Shown here: piece after piece, positions 22,639 to 33,624 of the stretch | How positions within the stretch are numbered: the stretch's first letter is position 1 | Layout of the letters: every line of letters begins with the position of its first letter | Source of the DNA: Alisma plantago-aquatica | Taxonomy: Eukaryota > Streptophyta > Magnoliopsida > Alismatales > Alismataceae | Assembly (NCBI GenBank): GCA_963693085.1 | Contig: OY856413.1 | Coordinates: 107,997,501 to 108,061,500 of the forward strand | Reading direction: 5' to 3' | DNA length: 64,000 bases | Made by a program: the position numbers and the translations under genes | The notes under the pieces: model-generated | Databases searched by the model: none | The model's input: the letters and a program-made list of their open reading frames with translations, nothing else | Told to the model about the DNA's origin: nothing

Positions 22639-25600
22639 TGTAACAAATTGAAATCCTTGTATAATCTTAGTTTAGCAATTTCCTAAGATTTTCTTTCATT
22701 TCTATCCTTGATGTAGAATTAGTGGAAATTATAAAGGTTTGGTGTACATTTGTTCCCTATATTTGACATTATAAGGATTTATCCACAAATACCTTAGTAA
22801 AAGTTTATAAAAGGGTTTATTCTGCAAAATATCCACTTAAGAACGATAAGGAAAAAATAAAATTGATCTAGAACTTTCCATCACCTTTTTGCATGAGAAA
22901 AAAGGAAATCATAAAACTAAGATAATCTGATATTTAATGAATTAATTTTTCAGTTAGGTGAAAATAAGAGTAAAATTCCTAAAATCCATAAAATGGGAAC
23001 TCAAAAGATAATTCTAAATCCAAATTCATTTTGTTTGAGTACAAGTTTGCTTGACTGTTAAATTTCACAACTTTTGGAAAATAAGTAATTATAATTGCAT
23101 TAATTGAATGGGAAAATAAAAAATATCCAACAATTTAAAATAAACTCATTAATGACTCCAAAAGTAACAAATAATACTGAATTCTTGATCTACATATTAA
23201 ATTATGCCTTTGGGTGAATTTTCACTTAATTTGGAGAATATTTGATTAAAAGGTGAAATTAGGAGAGAAAGTGTGTAGAACCTTCAAAATATTAAATAAT
23301 TGTACAAACAACTTCAACATGTAAAATTAATGGCAAATTCCTATCCAAGGCACTTAATATGACTTGTGGGTGAAGTTTCATCAAATTTGGAGAATCTTAT
23401 AACCATTAATGATGGAGGAAAGAGAAAATAAGATTTGATTTATTTAAAAAATCAAAAGCTCACAAAAGGCAAATCTAATTGCCTATTCAGATTCCTTATA
23501 TCAAGAATAGGCTAGGTGTCAAATTTCATCTAATTTGGAGCATTTTTGCACCCTAAACGAGGAGAAAGGAAAATAGAAATTAATGTATACACACTATATT
23601 CCAATTTGTTAGGATTTGATTTTATTTGTCACGTAGTTGACTTTGACCCATGCGATCACAACCGTTGGATCCATGGTCCAATGGCTTGCGAGTCATTCAA
23701 GAACTCACTGATTAGGAAACAGGTGCCGAGAATAGTTGATTTTTTTTTTGTCGATTTCTCTCTCATTTCTCCAGCGAATCGCGTAAAATTTCCTCCAAAT
23801 GTTTCCAAATAAGAAACCACACCAGTAGATCCCCTATTTTTGTGATTTTCTGGAGAAATATGTAAAGACCCAAACCTTGCTCTCCAACCATGTTTGGGCA
23901 TTACACATCTCTCTTTATTTCTCAACCTCACCTATAAATACTCATACATGAGTCTTCCCTAGCCCTCTTGCAACTACTCTCTCCCTACAATTGCTTGTGT
24001 TCTCACATCCTTGCTTTTTGGTGCTCGAGTTTTGATCCAGGATTTGCGGTGGGTGGTTCTTGTCCCCTTGATGCCTTGGTTTGAATTAGTTGGATCAGCA
24101 GGTTCGTGCTACTCCCCTTCTTTCTTGTTGTTGGTTTTATAAATTCTCACTAGTTGTGAATTTTCCCAATCTTCTCAAGCTTCTTCTCATTGGCCATGGC
24201 ATGGCATGACAAAGGGGATGAATCCTTGTGTGTTCCCCCTCTTACCCTCCTTATTTTCTATTTCCCTTTATTTCTCTCTTAGGGATAAAATCATCTTTTC
24301 ACCATCATCTTCTTTGCTTTTATCGAGCCTTTGACCTATGACTTGGCCGGTTCAGATTGGGCCAGGTCCGTCGGTCGAGACCCGCTCTTCTTCTTTTCTC
24401 ACAAATTTCATCGCTTAAGTGTATTTTTTTAATTTTCTCATTAGTCTGTATTAGAAAAATCATATCTTTTTATTTATTGGACCAAAAATTAAAATAAAAA
24501 TGTTTTGGAATTAGGAAAATTTATGATTTCTAATAAAAATACTCTTGAGGTTTGGTTTTGAGTATTATTGAAAGGTGCTTTATAAAAATGATTTTAATAC
24601 ATAAAAATCACCAAAAATACACTTAAATCATCATAACTCCACAATTAACAAAATTATATGTTTTCTTAATTAGGAGAACATAATAAAATTAATGGTGATG
24701 ATTTCAGAGTCTAAATCGAGGTTTTGTGCAAAAAGTCCAAAAGTTAGGGTTTCTTTACCATTAATGCATATGTAAAACCCTAATACATGATTATACATTG
24801 AAAATAGGAAAAGTGGACCTTGGACTCAATTAAAGTGGTGAAAGTGTGTAATTGGATTCCATAAAGAGAGATATGAGAATCCTTACACCTTAGATGAGAA
24901 TATTTGCAACCCTAACCTAGTTTGCCTAATGAGGCATTTGTGAAACCCTAATTTCTCTTATGTTAATTATTTTTCTATACTTGCCTAAAAAATCAATTTT
25001 ATTGTTTATTTCTAGGGTGTTGTACCCCACTGGCATATTTTAACTCTTTGATGCTTATACTTGACATAGTTCTTGTATCATACTTATTTTATTAGACTAT
25101 TTAACTAGAGTAGTGGTGCTTTTGTACAACCAATAGATAGGGCATGTGTAAATTTTCCCATGGGGATGTGTTACACTCCCCAATATAAATTATTTGATAG
25201 GTGATTGGAATGTGTTACTCTCCCTCACCAATTTGGTTATGGTCCGGTAGGTGCCTCAACCCTACTTAGTTAAGGTATTCAATATTAATCATGTATGGAA
25301 TCCTTCTATTATTTTTCATTTTATGGAAAGCATCTACTTGGTAATGCCTCATACTTTTGATAATCTTCATCTTATGATGAAATCTTAGCCTTTATTTTGA
25401 CGTTATTTCTTATCTTTTTTACTTGTTCAATATCTCTGACACATACTTTGCTTGTTTCTTTTGCTAGGCGCTCTCCCAGCCACCCATGGTTTGATCAAGG
25501 TGTTGAACAAGGCCAAGGAGACCAAGTTTAAGGGTATATTCAAGTTTTTATATCAAGGATGACTATGCTGCTTATTTCTAGATCCCATTAGTTTTTTTTA

Positions 25601-25823
25601 GTTTTTCCTTTTTAAGAAACTCATGTAGTGAACTAAGTTTATAAAATCAATGTAATAAATTAGTTTCTTTTCCACTTCTATTGACATTTTACATGTATCT
25701 GAAACATGCTTATTTACTTGGACTATTATACATGCATTCCACAAAGTCGATACTTTAGGAAAAAATGAATGTTTTGTATTTACTTTAAATTTTAGTAAGG
25801 AGGTGTCTCGCCTCTTTATAGCA
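22639..25823 (+). repeat. Long LTR of chromovirus-like Ty3 element A (5' LTR)
   Basis: About 3.2 kb, from TGTAACAAATTG (at the break in the copia LTR fragment) to TTATAGCA, immediately followed by an initiator-Met PBS. A TATA box (CCTATAAATA) at 23931-23940 precedes a pyrimidine-rich leader. LTRs of this length with an iMet PBS fit Tekay/Del-type chromoviruses. The right end is well supported by the PBS; the left end is inferred from the homology break. Confidence 0.65.
23931..23940 (+). promoter_or_regulatory. TATA box of chromovirus-like LTR A
   Basis: CCTATAAATA followed about 30 bp later by a C/T-rich stretch, typical of a plant LTR transcription start. Confidence 0.6.
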
Positions 25824-25834
25824 TGGTATCAGAG
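25824..25834 (+). other. Primer binding site, initiator tRNA-Met
   Basis: TGGTATCAGAG directly abuts the LTR end; the next base is A rather than the usual C. Confidence 0.8.
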
Positions 25835-26102
25835 AATGTTGGGAAACTACTAAGGCATAAGTTGAAAGTAAGAGTGTTTAGAAAGAATTAGGATTTGGGG
25901 GCTAGTAATATTTTCCTCTGCTCTACTAGCTTGGTTTATGAGGACTCCCAGATCCATATGATACCTGCCTGGCCTACGCTGATATTGATTGTCTAAATTA
26001 GTATGCCCAGAGGCAATAGTAGCCTTAGATATACTTGTTGTCTACTCCTGGTTATCTTATGTTATATCCTTATCTTTTAGGAAGGGAGATTTTTTTGGAA
26101 AC

Positions 26103-26513
26103 ATGAACAACATCTCTTTAGGAGCCACATCCGACAACCCCAACAACCAAGATACTTTGATGACTCCCTGAAATACCAGAACGGTCCCTACTACCCCTAT
26201 AGAAACACCTCTTCTAACCCCTAGGCAAGAGTTGACCGTGTTGCACGAACCGCTCTCGACTACCCTAGTTGGACAACTCTTCAATGCTACAGTTGATGCA
26301 GCTAAGCCAAAGGAGTTCACCCTTACAGACTTCATCCAGATGCAACCACCGTACTTCAAGGGTAAGAGTGAGACAATCTTGGTGGATAAGGCTAACGAAT
26401 GGGTGTTGGCCTTGGAGTGCACCCTCAAGGGAATCACTTGTTCTCTTTGCATTAGTGGATTCATAAACCTTATGGGATGTGTCACGTACACGTCCTGGTT
26501 TTATTCCTCATAG
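26103..26513 (+). pseudogene. Chromovirus-like Gag, N-terminal fragment
   Basis: Starts MNNISLGATSDN at ATG 26103, about 280 bp after the PBS. TGA at 26169-26171 is in frame, and the frame then continues. It contains FTLTDFIQMQPPYFKG and ANEWVLALECTLKGITCS, matching the pattern F-x-x-L-x-P-P-x-F-x-G ... A-x-x-W-L at the start of chromovirus Gag. Homology ends near 26450, where the sequence passes into the minus-strand copia copy; the rest of the element is missing. Confidence 0.68.
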
Positions 26514-26514
26514 G

Positions 26515-27674
26515 AATGCGGTTTTAGTGTCCATATGCCAAATGTCTTAGTCATTAAGTTGCAATCAACAAGCATCATCCTTTTCAAAATGTTATCCATG
26601 TGTCTTAACACTTAAGACTCATTTGCACTTATGGATATGATCCAATGAGTGCTACCATCAAGGTCATACCTTATGGTTCACATGGAAGTCATTTAGGATG
26701 TAATGGTTTTAAACCATAACTCAAGATTCGGTTCCTCATATTCATCTTGATAGTTGACTCATCACATGAACAACTCATCACATAGATAATTGAGGTGTAT
26801 CTGTTAAAGATATAAGAACTCACAACCCTTGTGATTCTTAATTTCTTTTATTAGTGTGGGGTATTCATTTATTAAGAAGAATTCAGTTATTTGATAATCA
26901 TTCTCTAACTCCTTAGAGTATGATTCCTTCTTGATTCAGACATCACCATGCCTTAATCATGAGTTCACTATGATACACTATCATAATCACTCATAAGGAT
27001 CTCAAACATTTGGTCCAAGTATTTCATTCCTTGATCTCACCAAGAATTAATACTTTACCAAATTTGTACTTCATTTATGATAATCTTGAACACTTCAAGA
27101 TATTCATATTGGTATTTCTCTAAACACCATTTGAAGTATTAGAATTTATTCCAATAGGTATGTAAATACATCACATGTATTATACCTAATAGGATAATCA
27201 CTCTCCCACTACATTAGTGAAGATTGATTAATCATGTCCAAGATATTCATGTCTCTTACTGGTTCTATAACCAAAAGAGTCTAGATTCATCACATGGAAA
27301 CTAGAAATGAATTTCTCATGATTAATGCTAATTAAATTGTTTGAGTTATCTATAACTTTTAGGTATCATCTTATCTTATGCATACCAAAAATCACAAGAT
27401 AAATAAGGCATTGCCACAAAGATCACATATTTATAAATTGAAACATCTCTTTATTAATTGCCATCATTGTCATACAATATGCAAAAATAAAGTGTTTCTA
27501 TCTATTGGAAAGTATGAAATAACAGTTCATAACTGTATTACATGCCTTATTGGCTGAAAATAAACTAAAGTATTCCTATAAAGGCAACACTTGCCCCAAG
27601 TAAGAATGCTTTACACTTTACATCTTGATATCATATATCTCAAAAAGTGTTATAAGTTTATTTACATGACACCT
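26515..27674 (-). other. Non-coding tail downstream of copia gag
   Basis: 1.1 kb of stop-rich AT-rich DNA. On the minus strand it contains AATAAAGAGATG-like and TAGTGGGAGAG (polypurine-like) strings, which hint at LTR or 3' UTR material, but no TG...CA boundary could be fixed. Confidence 0.35.
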
Positions 27675-28529
27675 TCAAGTAGAGGCCTCAAACGCCTCCT
27701 TCTTCTTTTGTTCTTCCAGGTAGAGAGGACAATTCCTTTTCCAATGTCCTGGCTTTTGACAATGGTGGCAATTTCCTTTCTTGGTTACGCCTCCCTTGGC
27801 CTTGAGAGCTGAAGATGGCTTGGACTCCTGGCTAGCTTCAGAACCTTTCTTAGCTTTGCCCTTGCCCTTGCACTTGGACTTGCCTTTCTTGCTCACGATC
27901 ACCATCACAGACTTAGGCTTGTCCTTCTTCATCTGTAACTCGGCTGTCCTCAACATGCCCAACAACTCTGACAGTGGCCTATCAAAGCTGTTCATGTTGT
28001 AGTTCATCACAAACTGACTGTAAGTTTCTGGCAACGATTGCAGTATCACGTCAGTAGCCAACTCTTGGCTCAGTGGAAATCCCAGTCTCTGCAGGTTCTC
28101 CACATACCCAATCATTTTGAGTGTGTGAGGACCAACTGGATCTCCTTCTGTCATGACGCACTTGAACAGCGCCCTAGAAACATTGTACCTCTCTTGCCGT
28201 GCCTGATCTTCATACATGTTCCTGAGATGCAGAATCATCTCTATGACACCCATGTTCTCATGTTGCCTCTGCAACTCATGGTTCATTGAACATAGCATCA
28301 AGCACTTTGCATCAATGGCATCATCAGAATGCTTCTTGTAAGTATCCCTTTCTGCCTTTGGTGCATTAGGAGCGGGTTCCTCTAGAATTGGAGTATCCAG
28401 GACATAGAGCTTACGCTCTTGAGTGAGAACAATTCTCAATGTCCGATACTAGTCGTGGAAGTTTGTCCCATTTAGCTTGTCCTTGTCAAGGACCGATCGC
28501 AAAGAAAAGTTGTTGTTGTTTGTTGCCAT
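27675..28529 (-). pseudogene. gag: Copia Gag, one in-frame stop
   Basis: Starts MATNNNNFSLRSVLDKDKLNG at ATG 28529 and ends EAFEAST-stop at 27675. TAG at 28449-28451 replaces the Trp or similar residue of F-x-x-W-x-R-T-L-R-I-V. The remainder is intact: LATDVILQSLPETYSQF, Lys-rich linker, zinc knuckle CHHCQKPGHWKRNC. It is the same family as 7188-8037 (most residues agree) but ends in its own stop where the other copy runs on into protease. Confidence 0.85.
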
Positions 28530-28799
28530 TTGAACTACAAAAAGGAAAATATGCAATTTTAGTCCAAAACTCATTTTTTACTTATTTGATTGATTTGAAA
28601 AATTGACGATATAATTAGGCCTTTAATTAATTATCGCTCCCACTATTTTACTTCAAATTGATAGCCCTCACCATCAATTCAGAAGATTGCAGCGTACAAC
28701 CTTCTAGTGGGCAAGATCCTGAAATCCTCTAAGTCATGGACCAGCTTGGGCTGTCACCCACAACCCTCCCCTCATTTTATCTTCTTCCTTTGCAAGTGC

Positions 28800-31190
28800 A
28801 TGACTGTGGTGGCGAACCCTGAACCCCAACTCCTCCAAATTTCTCCTCCAAGCCCCCAAATCACCTCCAATCCACCACCAATCACTCCCTAATCATCCCT
28901 ATACCATTCCCCTTCCATTTCTGCACCAAATCATCTAGCAATCCGCCCTCCACCACCACCGTCACCTCCATTTCGTCCTACAACCACCCCTACCTAAAAC
29001 CTCCATTTGTCATCCAAATTAAAAACTAACCATTCACACACCATCCAAACCTCCATATCCTTCCATTCCACCCCTTAATCCACCTCCATCTCATCCTCCA
29101 TACAAAAATACGAATTTCACAACCCTACCACCACCTGCATATCCAAAACAATGAAGGGAATCACTAAGGTACTGAAGAAAGGGGATCAAAAGATCCTTGA
29201 GGTGATCACCTGAGGCAAGGTGCATACCAAGAGAGCTTCTTCCTAGGTCTCCATGCCTTCACACACTCCCTAACCATCCAATTTCATTGCCCAATCACTC
29301 CCATACTCGATGCCTGTGAATGCATCCCAGACATGGTCATCCAATAGCCATCACATCACTGATGATACATATAGGGAAGAGGAGGAGAAGGAAGCATCTA
29401 AGGACAACATCAATGACTTGATCGATGAGGTCAAGTCAGTGGTTGCAAAAAGTGGCCAAAGATCCAAAGTAGCCCCGTCCTCATCACAGCATCTGTTGAA
29501 GTCCACTCCAGCCCGCCATTTGACATATTCCATGGTAGAGGGGCATGGGCATTAGCTACAAGCAAGACGGAAATTGCATCTAGAAGAAGAACAAATTGCA
29601 AAGTGGTATCTCGAACAACTGGAACCACTCAATCTTGATACAAGTTCTGGGTCTCAATCATAAATGATGGATGAAGAAGAGAATGACGGTGATGATGAAG
29701 AGATGGAATTATCAGTTGAGGCAGAGGATATACTGGCACAATAGGAGGATGGCAGATTGAAGGCCTTGGGAAAGGCCCCCACTGGAGTGTCCTTTGGAAG
29801 AGGACACAGACAATGAAAAATGTCCCTCACGTACCCTGAATACATGACAAGGAGAGTCGTCTCCACAAGAAATGGATGTGAGAAGGTCATTGATGAGTTG
29901 GGAATCAAGGTGGTTGTGGAGAGTAGTTTGAAGAAAGTTGGGTTCTGGAACCTTCTTTTCACACCACAACCAAATTATACCATGTCGACCTGATAATTCT
30001 TTGCCATACTTGAAAAGACAAAGGTGAGAGGTCATGATAGAATAAAATTTTCCATGATGGGAAAAATGCACACTCTCATGGCAGCTGAATTGAATTGTAT
30101 ATTTACTACCAACCCCGAAGAGGCCAAGAAAATTGATGAAGGCCTACTTGAATGAGAGGTGAATTTTAATTATGCAAATTTTTGGTACCCCTTGATAGGA
30201 AGAAAAGAATATTATGCATGGAAGTCAAAAATTTCAAATATAAGCAATCCCATGTTCTGTTATGTGCAGAAGGTTTTGGCCAACACCATTGTTGGCAGAG
30301 ATGATAATCAAGGCATGATTTTTTAGAAAGACATTTTCATGATGGCAATGCACCACAAATGGTATATTGACCTTGGAGTGCATTTGATTGATCATTTAAG
30401 GTTCATACCCTCCATAAGAAAAACACCTTTTGTCATGGGAGGGTTTGTACCCTCAATTGCACTAGCTTTGGGGTGTGATGTTTTTGGGTTAGAAGACACA
30501 GATGAAGCTTAATTTATTGACTTGAACTATCTCACTCATTCCCACACTATCACGATCAAGAACAAAAGAATGATGTATCATGTGAGTAGTGTGTCAAAGA
30601 TTGATCTTGAGCTTCCATATCATGATATGCCACTTCTCTCTGTGTTGGGAATCCCTCATAAAATGGAGGCAAAAGTTGATGAATGGAATCAGAAAAACCC
30701 AAGGGAAACTTACACTAGGGGAGACATTGCTGCACAAAAAGAAATTGTTGAGTCTAATGTGCAAGGTCAGGAGCAAGAAGCTAAATAAGAAAGGCATCCC
30801 CAAAAGTCAACAAGAACAGGTGAAGGAACATCCCAACTACAACAACAGTCAATAAAAGCCTATGACATGTCTGCCATCTAGGCACAGCTTGAGGGCAGTC
30901 ACAAGACACAACACGACATGCAGTTGATCCAACAGTACATGTGGTAGGATGAACAACAGATGCACCACCAGGTCAACCCCATGTACCATTACCAACATGC
31001 CCAAGTAGCAAGAAACCCCGAATGGGGTGGAGACATTTGGGGTGGTATTGTGGGATATTCAAATATGTACCCTCCACTCTAGGATGACTACTGGGGGCAC
31101 TACTACCATCATCCTCCCTCAGGCTCAACTCCTCCCTCAGGCTCAACTCCTCCTCAGGATCATCCTCAGTCATTTGACCAACTGACATAG
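28800..31190 (+). pseudogene. Decayed long ORF, ATHILA ORF1 / plant transposon protein-like
   Basis: A single reading frame is followed from ATG 28800 to TAG 31188-31190 (about 797 codons), with about 20 internal stops and no frameshift needed. N-terminus: P/S-rich. Then acidic stretches (EEEKEASKDN, MMDEEENDGDDEEMEL). A central folded part has NFWYPLIGRKEYY, VQKVLANTIVG, HHKWYIDLGVHLIDHLRF and MGGFVPSIALALGCDVFG, resembling the ORF1-type proteins of Athila/LARD elements. The C-terminus is rich in Q/H/Y/W/G/P. Function unknown; the family call is tentative. Confidence 0.5.
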
Positions 31191-32628
31191 CAACCATGGA
31201 ACTTCCCCTATCTACCCTAAGCTATAGTTTCATGCTGAGGATAGTATGATTCTAAAGTTTGGGGTGGGTAGGGAGGTATGCACCTCCCTATCTCTATCTC
31301 TTTGTGATTTTTGTTCCACCTCTACCATGCCATGAGTTTCTAGCTTATTTTTTCTTATTCTTACTTTTGCTTGCATCCATGCATACATGTAGTTCAATTT
31401 CATGCATTTTTGTATAATTTTTTAAAAAAATGCTCTTTTTGGCACTCCATAGCAATAATTGCACTTTCATGTAGTTTTTTCTAATTTGTAGATATATTCT
31501 ACTGATTTATGTTTTTAGTTTCCCTAAAGATTAGGTTTAGATGTGATTGAATGCAAATTGGTACCATTTTGGCCAATTTTTCCCAAACTTGAATGTTCTT
31601 CCCTAAAAGCATGTTTGAACTTAATCTCCACTATTTGAAATTAAAATTTTAGTCTTTTGACAAATGCATGTTGTTTTCTTAGATTTTATCACTATATGGT
31701 CTTGATTGTTGACTTTTTACATGTGACCACTTCTCTAAAGTTTGTGAATGTTTCAATTGAATTGTGAATTAAACAAGCTACAAATGCTTAGAGCCTATGG
31801 AATCACTTGATATAAATGTGAATCTCATGTTGTTCAATCATGTGGTGTGATGTCATTTGATGAAGTGTTGGATTAGTTTTCATGCATGAAAGCTTATGTT
31901 GATGACTACACTAATGACCCCATTTGACTGGACTCTTCTCTTACCATCTTCATATCCCACCACCTCATGAAAGGATGCCTTAGCGAACATATTTAGCCTT
32001 GGCCACCTACAAAAGTTTAGGGTGGCCATATCTACATCTCCCCAATTCACTCTATCCATCATATGCCCTATCTACACCAAGGGAAAAAGAAAATAAAAAA
32101 AAAGCAAAAAGAAAATAAAAAGGATGTGCCTATTTAAGAGCATCTAAATAAAGAAATTATGAGTGATCTATGTAATAGCACTCCAAAAACCTTTTTGCAA
32201 TCCTTTCTTCCATTTTCATACCTATTGATATAGAGAACATCAAATTTGGCTCACTTTACCCTTTTCTACAACCATGTGGGTAATTTGGTGTGGTATGAGG
32301 CATAAGATTGAATGCATGAAAGTGGAAACAACACTCCTAGTCATCTTTTATTAACACCAGCATGAAACGGTTTACCTGGAATGATATGAAAGACATATGG
32401 AAAACTTGTGTATTCTATTCTTTATATTTGAAGTTCGTATGCTCAGTGCTCTTTTCATGACTGGTATGTAAAAGAGGAGAGGAGAGAGGTGGGACACATG
32501 TACTTGGTCACTTCCAAGACCACTTTGTCAATAATCATATGTTGTTATGCATTTATCATTCTTATTTATTGGAAGTGAATTGAAAAGAGAGATTATGTTG
32601 GAGCATACTTGAGGACATGTATGTTTTA
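31191..32628. other. Non-coding 3' region of the long-ORF element
   Basis: AT-rich; nothing credible beyond short ORFs. A GTTTGGGGTGGGTAGGGAGG string near 31257 resembles a polypurine tract. Poly-A and poly-T runs occur near 31420 and 32090. Confidence 0.4.
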
Positions 32629-32640
32629 GGTTTGGGGTGG
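32629..32640 (+). other. Polypurine tract of the long-ORF element
   Basis: GGTTTGGGGTGG immediately before the TGATGCAACC LTR start. Confidence 0.6.
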
Positions 32641-32959
32641 TGATGCAACCCTTTTTTAGAGCTCCATCTTGTGCCATTTTGTACTTTATTCACATCTAAA
32701 CATAGTAGAATGCAAGTTAAATTCCCCAATGTGAGCATTATTATCAAATACACTTATGGACGTTCTTTGCCTTATTTTCAGGTACTTGGACCATGCTTTG
32801 GATGGATGAGAGAGAAGGAAGGAGTTCAAGGTTTCCTCCACTCATGGAGGGGTCCAAAGAAGGCCCTAAATATCCCTCAACCTACCCCTAATTGTCAAGA
32901 GTCGACATCAAGAAAAGGATTCAATTGATGTTGAAGATTGAAGTTAATTTTTCCACTAA

Positions 32960-33535
32960 AGACCCCAGAATGGTCATGGGCATCCACCACGATCGTAGGA
33001 ATTAAAGCCAAGAATCACATGGATGTCAGTACTTTTGCACTGAAAGCACCATGGTCATGGCCATCAGCACAGCCATGGCCAACTGAAGACATCACGGTCA
33101 TGGCCATTAGTACGGCCATGGCCGACTGAAGACATCACGGCCATGACCTCCCAACACAGCCATAGGAATGATGCACAAAGTTCCCCAAAACCAATAGAGA
33201 AGTGGTCTAATTTACATGTGAATGACCACGGTCATGGCCATTCACCATGGTCGTGGACCTTGAAGACCACCTCGCTCGTGGTGCTCTCCATGCCCTTGGT
33301 GAACTGAAGACAAGATGACCTCCAAGCTGCCTCACCCATGGCCACCTCCTCCAACACGGTTGTGGTATCTAACACGACTGTGGTACCACTTGCCCAGCAC
33401 AATCGTGACACCCTGCCACGGTCATAGTCACCACATATACTTAGAATTTCCACTCCATTTCACACTGACTGTGTCCCCAACCCACGACCATGCCACCTAA
33501 CCCCTGGCATGTATGTGGCCATCCACCATGGCCGT
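32960..33535. repeat. Palindromic CACGGTCATGGCC motif cluster
   Basis: More than a dozen imperfect copies of motifs such as CACGGTCATGGCCAT and CATGGCCGTG, in both orientations (each is nearly its own reverse complement). One unit of about 45 bp ending ACTGAAGACATCACGG is repeated twice at 33050-33140. The cluster lies just upstream of the LTR TATA box. Confidence 0.75.
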
Positions 33536-33613
33536 TTTGATCACATAACCCTACCCATTTTCCACATTTCTTTTCTTATTCTACCCCTACTTACCCTAGT
33601 GCTTCCCCACCAC

Positions 33614-33624
33614 CTATATATACA
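33614..33624 (+). promoter_or_regulatory. TATA box of the long-ORF element LTR
   Basis: CTATATATACA about 80 bp after the palindromic cluster, within CACCACCTATATATACATAG. Confidence 0.6.

Larger units (their letters stand above)
26515..28755 (-). mobile_element. Copia copy with gag only, minus strand
   Basis: In minus orientation it has a leader (28755 to 28530) homologous to 6960-7187, then gag (28529 to 27675), then about 1.1 kb of AT-rich non-coding DNA. No protease, integrase, RT or RNase H motif follows gag in any minus frame. It could be a non-autonomous derivative or a copy truncated after gag. No LTR or PBS was found at either end. Confidence 0.6.

Noticed and set aside
23546..23931. 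88- and 91-codon ORFs on opposite strands
   Set aside because: Both lie in the U3 of the chromovirus-like LTR just before its TATA box.
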